Shown here: piece by piece, positions 1 to 7,152 of the stretch
Layout of the letters: the number at the start of each line of letters is the position of its first letter
Numbering within the stretch: position 1 is the stretch's first letter
NCBI GenBank assembly: GCA_013817465.1
Contig: JACDCP010000061.1
Coordinates: 1 to 12,419 of the forward strand
Length of the DNA: 12,419 bases
Source: Gammaproteobacteria bacterium
Lineage (GTDB): Bacteria > Pseudomonadota > Gammaproteobacteria > Steroidobacterales > JACDCP01
Direction: 5' to 3'
Notes under the pieces: model-generated
What the model was told of the DNA's origin: nothing
The model's input: only the letters and a program-made list of their open reading frames with translations
Databases searched by the model: none
Program-made: the position numbers and the translations under genes

Positions 1-2517
1 CGTCACCGCCACATAAAGCAGGCGTTGCGCCTCGAGCCGTTCGCGTTCGAGCTTCATGGCCGCGATGCAGGCATGCAGGGGATCGGCCTCGCCCCCGCGC
101 GGGCCGATCGGCGCCAGCAGCAGATCGGCCGGGCCGGGGCCCCGTGCGATTTCGATCCAGTGCAGCAGTGGTTTTTCATTGCGCCGGGGCAGCTTGTCGA
201 GACCCGGCAGGATGACCGTATCGAACTCGAGGCCCTTGGCTTTGTGAATCGTCATGAGTTGCAGGCTCGCGTCCGCGCGCGTGTCCGGCGCCGCGTACAG
301 ATCTTCGAGGAAGGCCTCGAGTTGCGCGACATCGGGCAGATCGCCCGCCTGATCCAGCTTCTGCAGCAGCTCGAACCAGGTTTCAGCGTTGGCGAGATCG
401 CTGCGCTCTTCCAGCGTGGCAGGCCCGCCGAGGGCGATCCAGGCCTGCTCCACCCAGTCCCGCAGATCGCAGCGACCGCGGCGCGAAAGGTGCTCCTGCA
501 GGATGCTGCGCGTCCGGTGCAGGCGCGCGGCGCCATCCGCGCTCAACTGGCCGGCCCGCTCGCGCATACAATCCCAGACCGTCGTGTCGGGCGCTTGCGT
601 CACGAGCGCATGCAGGTCCGCAAGCGTGAGACCGCACCAGGGCGCGCGCAGCACCGCCAGCCAGGCGCTGCGGTCGGCAAAATGCAGCAGGGCGCGGGTC
701 AGCGCGAGCAGATCGCCGACCGCCGGACGATGGCCGAGGTGCTCGATTTCCACGGCCTGGAATCGCAAACCGGCCGCGCTCAATCGCGGCGCGATATCGG
801 CGAGGTGCGAGCGGCTGCGCACCAGGATGGCTATGCGCTGCGTGGGATCTTCGCTGCGGGCTGCCTGGACGAGCCGAATGACCGTCTCGGCCTCGGCGGG
901 CGGATGTCCGGCGAGCGAGGCGTGCACGCTGACGGCATCGCCTTCGATCGCCGGCAGGCAGGCGGACCCGCGGACATGCGCCACCGCTCCGTTGGCCAAC
1001 TCGTCGGCCGCCGGCAGCAGGGCGCCGAATACTTCGTTCACCCAGGTCACGAGTCGCTGCTGCGAGCGAAAGTTGGCCGTGAGCGACAGCAGCTCCAGAC
1101 GCACATCGCCCACGCCCGATCGTTTCGCGGCAAGGAAGAGTCCGACATCGGCTTCGCGAAAGCCGTAGATGGACTGCGTCGGATCGCCGACCACAAACAG
1201 CGTGCGGCCGTCGCCGTCCTGCCAGCCCGCGGTCAGGCGGACGAGCAGGTCCAACTGGCTGCGCGAGGTGTCCTGGAACTCGTCGACCAGCAGATGGCCG
1301 ATGCGATAATCGAGGGCGAGCGCGAGGTCGCTGGGCGCCAGATCATTGCCGAGCGCATCGAGCGCCGCCCGCGACTGGGCGATGAAATCGACCTCGCCGC
1401 GCTCCCGGAATAGCAGCTCGAGCTCGGCTGCTGCGAGCGGAAGCACCGAGACCAGGGCGGACAGAACTGACCATTGATCCTCGGTGTAGCGCGCCGGGGG
1501 CAGGCGGCGGCACACCGCGAGCTGCCGACGCAGCTCCTCCGAGTCTACGAGCGAAACAATGAGGTCGCGCAATCGTTGCTTGTCCTGGCGGCGCTCGGGC
1601 GGGAAGCCCTGGATCACATTGACTGACTGTCGCCATCGATCTTTATGGTTCAGCAACAGCTCCGCAATGCCGCACCAGATCGCAAGGCTCTCCGTCCCGT
1701 TACCGGGCAGCGTGCGCAGCTCCCGGCAGGCGACGATCGGCGACGGCGAGCCCCGTTCGGCCAGATTCGCGGCTGCAGTGGCTGCAAGTTCCATCAGTTC
1801 TGCCGCCTGCCCCGCCGGCAAAGCAGCCCGCAGCGCGGCAAGCCGGTCCCGCAGCAGATGTTGCAGCCCTGCCTCCAGGTGCGCGCGCGCCACGTCTGCG
1901 CGCCCTGTAATCAAATGCAGCCAGTGGTCGCGTTTCGCGAGCAGATCGGCCAGCAGACGCTCCGCCACGGCGAAGCGATTGTCGAGCTGCCGCAGGAGCT
2001 GCGCGACGGGCGCGGCCTGCGATGGCTCAGCGTCGATACGCTGGAGCACGCGCCGCGCCGCGTGAACGTACAAGTCCTGCGCATTCGCTGCGATGACAAG
2101 ATCAGCGCCTGCCCCGGACAGGTATGGCATTTGCCGGGCGATCAATGCATTGAGCGCATCGAGCGTCAGGATACGCAGGCGCACCGGCTGATCTGCGAGC
2201 CGCCATCCCTGTCGCACGTCCTGCTGGAGCACCTCGCGACCGAGTTGCCAGGTCGTGTGCCGGTAAGCCTCAACGGGCGGCTCCGCAGCCCGCGCCAGCT
2301 CGAGCGCATCGAGCACGCGTGCGCGCATCTCGCCCGCCGCCTTGCGTGTGAACGTCAATGCGACCACTTCCTCCGGCCGTTCGACGCCACTCAGCAGCCT
2401 GAGGTAACGCTGCGTCAGGAGCTCGGTCTTGCCGGAACCAGCCGGGGCCTGGACGATGAACGAGCGCGTCACGTTCAGGGCGCGCGCGCGCGCCGCGGCA
2501 TCAGGCGGCGCAGTCAT
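1..2517 (-). CDS. AddA/RecB-type UvrD-family helicase, 3' end outside window (partial)
   Basis: This is a superfamily 1A ATP-dependent DNA helicase of the AddA/RecB type, expected to unwind broken DNA ends with the AddB-like product encoded just upstream. The 839 codons present are open with no stop. They show motif I APAGSGKT (residues 24-31), motif Ia ALTFTRKAAGEMR (53-65), Walker B LLVDEFQDTS (409-418), motif III VVGDPTQSIYGFRE (442-455), motif IV TANFRS (480-485), motif V MTIHKAKGLEFD (755-766) and the start of motif VI RLLYVAVT (832-839), where the window ends. The ATG at 2517 overlaps the upstream stop as ATGA, with a GAGGAC Shine-Dalgarno at 2522-2527, so translation is probably coupled. 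Whether a C-terminal RecB-type nuclease domain follows cannot be seen. The family assignment is firm. Calling it addA rather than another RecB-like paralogue rests on the neighbour. Confidence 0.93.
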   Translation of the reverse strand, partial: MTAPPDAAARARALNVTRSFIVQAPAGSGKTELLTQRYLRLLSGVERPEEVVALTFTRKAAGEMRARVLDALELARAAEPPVEAYRHTTWQLGREVLQQDVRQGWRLADQPVRLRILTLDALNALIARQMPYLSGAGADLVIAANAQDLYVHAARRVLQRIDAEPSQAAPVAQLLRQLDNRFAVAERLLADLLAKRDHWLHLITGRADVARAHLEAGLQHLLRDRLAALRAALPAGQAAELMELAATAAANLAERGSPSPIVACRELRTLPGNGTESLAIWCGIAELLLNHKDRWRQSVNVIQGFPPERRQDKQRLRDLIVSLVDSEELRRQLAVCRRLPPARYTEDQWSVLSALVSVLPLAAAELELLFRERGEVDFIAQSRAALDALGNDLAPSDLALALDYRIGHLLVDEFQDTSRSQLDLLVRLTAGWQDGDGRTLFVVGDPTQSIYGFREADVGLFLAAKRSGVGDVRLELLSLTANFRSQQRLVTWVNEVFGALLPAADELANGAVAHVRGSACLPAIEGDAVSVHASLAGHPPAEAETVIRLVQAARSEDPTQRIAILVRSRSHLADIAPRLSAAGLRFQAVEIEHLGHRPAVGDLLALTRALLHFADRSAWLAVLRAPWCGLTLADLHALVTQAPDTTVWDCMRERAGQLSADGAARLHRTRSILQEHLSRRGRCDLRDWVEQAWIALGGPATLEERSDLANAETWFELLQKLDQAGDLPDVAQLEAFLEDLYAAPDTRADASLQLMTIHKAKGLEFDTVILPGLDKLPRRNEKPLLHWIEIARGPGPADLLLAPIGPRGGEADPLHACIAAMKLERERLEAQRLLYVAVT

Positions 2518-5162
2518 CGACGTCCTCGCGCAGGGCTTTTCAATTCCTCGACCCGGCAGAGGCCGGCGAGATGGCAGTAGCGGCAGGTATCGAACGGCTG
2601 CTTCGGATCGACTGCGGCGCGACCGGCAGCAAAGTCTCGCGCGAGACGTTCGAGCGTCTCCCGCCAGCCTGCAAGTAACGCGTCCCAATCCGGATACTCC
2701 GCGTGGCTGGTCTCATCGAAGGCAGCGATGCCCGGGGCGATCCCTTCGTCGCGCGCGAGGCCCAGGAAACTGACGCGCTCGCTGCTCAGGATCGCGAAAC
2801 TCACGCCCGACGTCGCCTGACCGCCCGCCGTCGCGTACAGCGGGAGCTGCGGATCGTCCGGCCGCGAGCCCCACCAGCCGGACATGGCCGCTTTTCCGGT
2901 TTTGTAGTCGATGATCAGCCGGCTGCCGTTCGCCAGACGGTCGACGCGATCGATGCGCGTGCGAATGTCGATGCCGCCGATGTGGCAATCCTGCAAAGTC
3001 TCGGATCGCTCGACGCGAAACGATGGGCGGGACGCTTCTATCTCCAGAAGCCGCGCAATCAGATGTTGCGCGCGTTCGATCTCGAGGCCGACGAGACCGG
3101 CGGAATGGCGCGGCAGTTTCTGTTCCGCGGCGGCCCGTACGGCGCCGACAACGACAGCTCGCCGCTCCTCAGCCGACAGCGCCAGCAGCAACTCGCTGCC
3201 GCCAACTTCCTGCCAGAGATGCTCGAGCGCGCGGTGCAGAAAGTCGCCGCGCGCGCGCGCGTCGATGCCCGGGACGGGAACTTCCAGCACGTCGGCGTGC
3301 AGCCTGTGCTCGGCGAACGCGCGAAATGGGCAGGCGGCCTGATGCGCGAGCAGTCGGGCGCCACCGCGCGCCGGTTCCGTGCTGCCGAGAGCCGGCGCTG
3401 CGTCGTCTGCCAGCCGCTCGAGTGCGCGCGCCTGATAAACGCGCTCGATGAGGAGCGGCGCCTCGTGGTACTCGAACGCCGCGGCGGGCTCGAACTCGAG
3501 GATCAGCGGGCTCGGCCGCAGCTCGCGATCTCCGTCCCGGCGGGGCGAGCTGACGATGACGTCACCGCCGCTCGCCGTCATGCGATCAGTCAACCGGGCG
3601 GTGTATTCGAGCTGTCGTTGCGCGGAGGCGTGCGGCATACCGTATTGGCGCTGCAGGCTCGCCGGCAGGAATCCATTCGGGCGCGCGGCGGGCGGCCAGA
3701 CTTCGTCGTGCAGCCCGGCGAGCCACAGATGATCGAACTCGCAGCCGGCCGCCTCGAGCGGGCCCAGCACTTCGATGGACGCCGCCGGCGTTTCCGGTTG
3801 GAACATCGTCTCGGCCGCGAGCCGTTGCAGCAGCTTCAGCGTGTCGGCATAGCTCATCGGGCCTGTCACGGCGCCGAGCGTGTAGATTTCCTGCTCGAGC
3901 GCCCGGAACGCATCGCGCGTCTGGAACTCATGGCTCGACAGGCTGCGTTCGCCCGGCCAGCCGAGCGAGGCCAGCACGGCGTCAAAAACGGGCAGCCATT
4001 CGCCTGGCAGACAGTTGCCGCCGAGGCGGCCGCCCAGCTCCATTAATTGCTGCAGCGATTCAGCGAGACGCGGGCATGTGTGCGGCTCATCCTCTTCGGC
4101 TGCCGCGCGGCGCGCGACGCCGGCGGAGATCTCGAGCCAGCCGCGCTTGCGCAGACAGGCGTCGAGCAAGGCGCGACGCGTGGCCTCTGTTTCTGCGGCA
4201 GCGAAGTACGGCGAACGCAGGAGTTGTCCAAGCTCTTCATAGTGCAAAGCGCGACGCGCCAGGCCCAGCACGAGAAACGCTGCATGCACCAGCGGATAGT
4301 CGCTGAGCCAGCGGCCCGCCGAGATGGTGAAAGGCAGGCTTTGCTCGCGCGCCGGACCGGCATCCGGCGCAAGCACTGCCGTAAAGATGCGCCGCACGTC
4401 CTCACGCGAATCGACGAGATCGGGTACGACGATGCCGATGCGCCGCCGCGGGTCCTCGACGATCAGGCGCCTCGCCCAGCGCGCGGCAGTTTCGAGCTCA
4501 TCGTGCCGGTCAGCCAGGTCCAGCCGGCGAACCGGGCCGTGGCGATCGACGAACGGCACGGTGTCGGCTCGCGCGCCGCAACCTTCGAGCGCGTCGAGGA
4601 ACGCGCGCTGCTGAGGAGTCATTTCGTCGAAACCCGCAAGCGCCACGCGCGCCGGCAGTGCGCTGGAAATCGTCGCCAGACGACCTGCCAGCTCATCTGG
4701 CAAGCGCGCTGCATCAATCCAGCCTTCGCGCGCGCAGCGGGCGTCGACGCGAGTCTGCCAGCGCAGAAACGCACGGGATTCTTCGCTGCCGTGCCGCTGC
4801 AGTTCGGCCGCCGGAACGCGCCAGGCCGACATTCGAAGACGCGCTTCCCGCGCCTCGCGCGCGGCAGCGCGAATGTCGAGCAGCTCCCTGCCGCTGTCCG
4901 CGGCAATTGCCGCCTGCCAGAGCTGCTGCTCGAGCGCATCGCCGAGCAGCGCCGGGAGCGGTTCGGCCGACGCCCATGCGGCGGCGTCCCAGAGGCGGGC
5001 AACCCAAGCGCGCCACGGCAGCACGTCCGGCGTCGGCCACGCACGCGCCTGGACGCGGGCCTGAGCATAGGACTCGCGTATGCGCCTCGCCATGCGCTTG
5101 TTCGCAACCACGACGGTGCCGCCCTGCGCGAGCAGCTCGAAGCAACGATCTACAAGCGCCAA
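2514..5162 (-). CDS. AddB-like DNA repair protein with PD-(D/E)XK nuclease domain
   Basis: The 882-residue product matches the roughly 900-aa AddB-like 'probable DNA repair protein' family, thought to act with an AddA-like helicase in double-strand-break end resection. The N-terminus (VVVANKRMARRIRESYAQ, about 17-34) lacks a GxGKT Walker A, so this half is probably a non-motor helicase-like scaffold. A conserved block GPLEAAGCEFDHLWLAGL begins at 467, followed by HDEVWPPAARPNGFLP. The C-terminal RecB-family nuclease core carries RIDRVDRL and IIDYKTG, with D752 and K754 as likely catalytic residues. C611 plus C860, C863 and C869 (CRYCHLAGLC) have the spacing of the 4Fe-4S staple seen in AddB-type nucleases. 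The only in-frame start before the upstream stop (5169-5171) is TTG at 5162, with a purine-rich GGGGGAGGGGA stretch before it. It heads the operon and ends in an ATGA overlap with the helicase gene. Confidence 0.92.
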   Translation of the reverse strand: MALVDRCFELLAQGGTVVVANKRMARRIRESYAQARVQARAWPTPDVLPWRAWVARLWDAAAWASAEPLPALLGDALEQQLWQAAIAADSGRELLDIRAAAREAREARLRMSAWRVPAAELQRHGSEESRAFLRWQTRVDARCAREGWIDAARLPDELAGRLATISSALPARVALAGFDEMTPQQRAFLDALEGCGARADTVPFVDRHGPVRRLDLADRHDELETAARWARRLIVEDPRRRIGIVVPDLVDSREDVRRIFTAVLAPDAGPAREQSLPFTISAGRWLSDYPLVHAAFLVLGLARRALHYEELGQLLRSPYFAAAETEATRRALLDACLRKRGWLEISAGVARRAAAEEDEPHTCPRLAESLQQLMELGGRLGGNCLPGEWLPVFDAVLASLGWPGERSLSSHEFQTRDAFRALEQEIYTLGAVTGPMSYADTLKLLQRLAAETMFQPETPAASIEVLGPLEAAGCEFDHLWLAGLHDEVWPPAARPNGFLPASLQRQYGMPHASAQRQLEYTARLTDRMTASGGDVIVSSPRRDGDRELRPSPLILEFEPAAAFEYHEAPLLIERVYQARALERLADDAAPALGSTEPARGGARLLAHQAACPFRAFAEHRLHADVLEVPVPGIDARARGDFLHRALEHLWQEVGGSELLLALSAEERRAVVVGAVRAAAEQKLPRHSAGLVGLEIERAQHLIARLLEIEASRPSFRVERSETLQDCHIGGIDIRTRIDRVDRLANGSRLIIDYKTGKAAMSGWWGSRPDDPQLPLYATAGGQATSGVSFAILSSERVSFLGLARDEGIAPGIAAFDETSHAEYPDWDALLAGWRETLERLARDFAAGRAAVDPKQPFDTCRYCHLAGLCRVEELKSPARGRR

Positions 5163-5171
5163 CGCGATTCA

Positions 5172-5212
5172 GTCCCCTCCCCCTGCGCCCTCTCCAAAGG
5201 GGCGGGGGAAGA
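5172..5212. other. C-rich then G-rich tract upstream of the AddB-like gene
   Basis: A pyrimidine-rich run (CCCCTCCCCCTGCGCCCTCTCC) is followed at once by AAAGGGGCGGGGGAAG. It could fold into an imperfect C/G hairpin. On the minus strand the purine-rich copy nearest the gene serves as the likely ribosome-binding region of the AddB-like TTG start. It looks like the short G/C-rich dispersed elements common in GC-rich gammaproteobacteria, but only one copy is in this window, so that is inference. Confidence 0.3.
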
Positions 5213-5213
5213 A

Positions 5214-5231
5214 CAAACGGACGCTCGTTTG
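5214..5231. promoter_or_regulatory. Inverted repeat overlapping the candidate etfBA -35 box (putative operator)
   Basis: CAAACG (5214-5219) and CGTTTG (5226-5231) form a perfect 6-bp dyad around a 6-base spacer. The right arm overlaps the proposed -35 hexamer TTGCCG (5229-5234), a position where a bound repressor would block RNA polymerase. The AAAC/GTTT half-sites resemble those of TetR-type fatty-acid regulators such as PsrA, which controls etf genes in Pseudomonas. The spacing is longer than the PsrA consensus, so the regulator is not identified. Confidence 0.35.
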
Positions 5232-5257
5232 CCGGCGTAGCCGCGCCCGTGTATTGT
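5229..5257 (+). promoter_or_regulatory. Candidate sigma70 promoter for etfBA
   Basis: TTGCCG (5229-5234) and TATTGT (5252-5257) are separated by 17 bp, each matching 4 of 6 consensus bases. Transcription would start near 5264, giving a leader of about 40 nt before the etfB ATG at 5304. It is the best-placed pair in the divergent region. I saw no comparable pair for the opposite, AddB-like, direction. Confidence 0.45.
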
Positions 5258-5303
5258 CGGGCACGGCATTTCGGCCGGGAAAATTTCGCAAGGGATGATT
5301 GGC

Positions 5304-6056
5304 ATGCAGAAGATCATGGTCTGCCTGAAACGCGTGGTCGATTATAACGTGCGCATACGCGTCAGGCCGGACGGATCGGGCGTGATCACCGAAGGCGTCA
5401 AGATGAGCATCAATCCGTTCGACGAGATTGCTCTGGAGGAGGCCCTGCGGATCCGGGAGCGTGGCGAAGCGAAAGAAGTGCTCGTCGTATCGATCGGCGC
5501 GTCGCAGACCCAGCAGCAGCTCCGCACCGGTCTCGCCATGGGCGCAGATCGCGCGATCCTGGTCGAAGAGAGTGACGCCGTCGGGCCGTTGACGGCGGCT
5601 CGTGCGTTCCTCGCTCTCATAGAAAAAGAAAAACCCGAGCTGGTGATCCTCGGCAAACAAGCCATCGACGACGACAATAACCAGACCGGACAGATGCTGG
5701 CGGCGCTCTGGGATCGACCGCAGGCGACCTTTGCATCGAAGCTCGAGCTCGCCGGAAACCAGGCAACCGTGACAAGGGAAGTGGACGCCGGGCTCGAGGT
5801 CATCGAATTCGATCTGCCGGCCGTTGTCACCACTGATCTCCGGTTGAACGAGCCGCGTTACGTAAAACTGCCGGAAATCATGAAGGCCAAGCGCAAACCA
5901 TTGGACATGACCACGCTCGCCGACCTCGGCGTCGAGCGGGCCGGCAGCCTGCGCACCCTGAGCTGCGAAGCGCCCACTGCGCGCGGGAAGGGCGTCATGG
6001 TCGAGAATGCACAAGCTCTGGTCAAAATGCTGCAACAGCGCGGGCTCCTCTCATGA
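5304..6056 (+). CDS. etfB: Electron transfer flavoprotein, beta subunit
   Basis: EtfB pairs with EtfA to form the soluble FAD/AMP heterodimer that takes electrons from acyl-CoA and other flavoprotein dehydrogenases and passes them to ETF-ubiquinone oxidoreductase. The 250-residue product is full length. It shows the N-terminal KRVVDYNVRIRV (9-20), the nucleotide-binding stretch GKQAIDDDNNQTGQM (117-131), the ETF beta signature region VTREVDAGLEVIEFDLPAVV (156-175), and the dehydrogenase recognition loop LNEPRYVKLPEIMKAK (181-196) with Leu189. These features closely match mitochondrial-type (group I) ETFB. An ATG at 5295 is in frame, but AAGGG at 5290-5294 lies 9 nt before the ATG at 5304, which also gives the family's usual N-terminus, so I chose 5304. 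It is the first gene of a two-gene operon and overlaps etfA by ATGA. Confidence 0.97.
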   Translation: MQKIMVCLKRVVDYNVRIRVRPDGSGVITEGVKMSINPFDEIALEEALRIRERGEAKEVLVVSIGASQTQQQLRTGLAMGADRAILVEESDAVGPLTAARAFLALIEKEKPELVILGKQAIDDDNNQTGQMLAALWDRPQATFASKLELAGNQATVTREVDAGLEVIEFDLPAVVTTDLRLNEPRYVKLPEIMKAKRKPLDMTTLADLGVERAGSLRTLSCEAPTARGKGVMVENAQALVKMLQQRGLLS

Positions 6057-7003
6057 CACGAATTCTGATCGTTGCCGAGCACGACGGCTCGAAGCTCAAT
6101 CCGAGCACCGCGAAGTGCGTGAGCTGCGCGCGCGGCCTCGACGCGGAAGGCATCGATATCGCCGTGTTTGCGAACGGCGGCGACGACATCGCCGCGCAGG
6201 CGGCGAGGATCGATGGCGTGGATCGTGTCCTGCAGATCGATCGCCGCGAAAACGCCGCGCCGCTCGCGGCTGTTCTCGCCCCCCAGATTGCTGCGCTGGC
6301 GGAGAAATACTCCCATGTGCTCGGTCCATCGACGACTTTCGGCAAGGACGTCTTACCGCGTGCAGCGGCGCTGCTCGGCGTCGGCCAGGTCAGCGATATC
6401 ATGGCCATCGAAGGGCCGCGCACGTTCAAGCGGCCGATCTACGCCGGCAACGCGATCGTTACCGTGGAAGCGCCTGGCGACGGCGTGCTGGTGGCCACGG
6501 TGCGCATCGCTTCTTTCGAGGCGGCCGGCGAAGCAGGCGCGGCCGACATCGAGAAGAAAACTCTCGATGTGGAGCTGCCGGCGCACACGCGATACGTCGA
6601 GCTCAGGAGCGACAGGAGCGACCGCCCTGATCTGCAGACCGCGACGCGAGTCATCTCCGGCGGGCGTGCACTCGGCAGCGGCGAAAACTTCGACATCCTG
6701 TACCGGCTCGCCGACAAGCTCGGCGCTGCCGTCGGCGCGTCACGCGCGGCAGTCGACGCGGGTTACGTTCCGAACGATATGCAGGTCGGCCAGACAGGCA
6801 AGATCATCGCTCCGGAGCTTTATATTGCCGTGGGTATCTCCGGCGCCATTCAGCACCTGACCGGCATCAAGGACGCCGGCACGATCGTGGCCATCAACAA
6901 GGACGCCGACGCGCCGATCTTCGAGGTAGCCGACATCGGCCTGGTCGGCAATCTGTTCGACATCGTGCCGGAGCTCGAGAAACTGATCGGGGATCGTGTG
7001 TAG
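6053..7003 (+). CDS. etfA: Electron transfer flavoprotein, alpha subunit
   Basis: EtfA carries the redox FAD of the ETF heterodimer. The 316-residue product has an N-terminal nucleotide-fold domain (about 1-185) and the C-terminal FAD domain: GRALGSGENF (204-213), SRAAVDAGYVPNDMQVGQTGK (230-250), and the ETF alpha signature from LYIAVGISGAIQHLTG to AIN (256-282), then NKDADAPIFEVADIGLVGN (282-300). The start ATG overlaps the etfB stop, and there is no strong Shine-Dalgarno, consistent with translational coupling. The final codons CGT GTG and the stop TAG lie inside the first copy of a 75-bp tandem repeat, so the extreme C-terminus (RV) is repeat-encoded. The usual ETF partner genes (acyl-CoA dehydrogenase, ETF-QO) are not next to it. 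Confidence 0.97.
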   Translation: MTRILIVAEHDGSKLNPSTAKCVSCARGLDAEGIDIAVFANGGDDIAAQAARIDGVDRVLQIDRRENAAPLAAVLAPQIAALAEKYSHVLGPSTTFGKDVLPRAAALLGVGQVSDIMAIEGPRTFKRPIYAGNAIVTVEAPGDGVLVATVRIASFEAAGEAGAADIEKKTLDVELPAHTRYVELRSDRSDRPDLQTATRVISGGRALGSGENFDILYRLADKLGAAVGASRAAVDAGYVPNDMQVGQTGKIIAPELYIAVGISGAIQHLTGIKDAGTIVAINKDADAPIFEVADIGLVGNLFDIVPELEKLIGDRV

Positions 7004-7021
7004 GGCCGGCTTCAGCCGGCC
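7004..7021. terminator. Perfect stem-loop directly after the etfA stop
   Basis: GGCCGGCT (7004-7011), loop TC, AGCCGGCC (7014-7021): an 8-bp perfect stem beginning one base after the TAG. A realistic fold has about 6-7 pairs closing a small loop. There is no T-tract, so this would be a transcript-end stabiliser or weak bidirectional terminator rather than a canonical intrinsic terminator. It lies between genes transcribed toward each other. Confidence 0.5.
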
Positions 7022-7078
7022 GGACATCTGTGTTGCGATGGCGGATTGACACCCGCCCTGCAGGACGAGCGTGTGCAG

Positions 7079-7096
7079 GGCCGGCTTCAACCGGCC
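7079..7096. terminator. Second stem-loop of the tandem repeat
   Basis: GGCCGG (7079-7084), loop CTTCAA, CCGGCC (7091-7096): a 6-bp stem, one substitution away from the longer stem of the first unit. It lies downstream of the kinase stop on the minus strand, so it could act in both directions. No T-run follows. Confidence 0.45.
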
Positions 7097-7152
7097 GGAC
7101 ACCTGCGTTGCGATGACGGCTTCAAACCCGCCCTGCAGGACGGTCGGCGGAG

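Larger units (their letters stand above)
6995..7144. repeat. Two tandem 75-bp units with GC-rich stem-loops (REP-like)
   Basis: Units 6995-7069 and 7070-7144 are identical at about 65 of 75 positions and keep an exact 75-bp period. Each starts CGTGTG(T/C)AGGGCCGGCTTCA and ends with CCCGCCCTGCAGGACG, which contains the 8-bp palindrome CCTGCAGG (7057-7064 and 7132-7139). The units sit between the convergent etfA and kinase genes and include the etfA stop codon. Short GC-rich stem-loops of this look are known as dispersed extragenic elements in gammaproteobacteria. Assignment to a specific REP family is inference. Confidence 0.85.

Noticed and set aside
25..1413. Open frame of 462 codons on the plus strand
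   Set aside because: It lies in codon register opposite the helicase gene, whose minus-strand translation shows all the SF1 motifs; a GC-rich shadow frame.
2703..5240. Long plus-strand open frames (447 and 397 codons) across the AddB-like gene
   Set aside because: Antisense to a gene with clear nuclease and cysteine motifs; Arg/Ala-rich sequence without recognisable domains.
5169..6035. 288-codon minus-strand frame over etfB
   Set aside because: Antisense to etfB, which matches ETF beta subunits along its full length.
6995..7144. Possible CRISPR-like array
   Set aside because: Only two contiguous 75-bp units without spacers; this is a tandem repeat.
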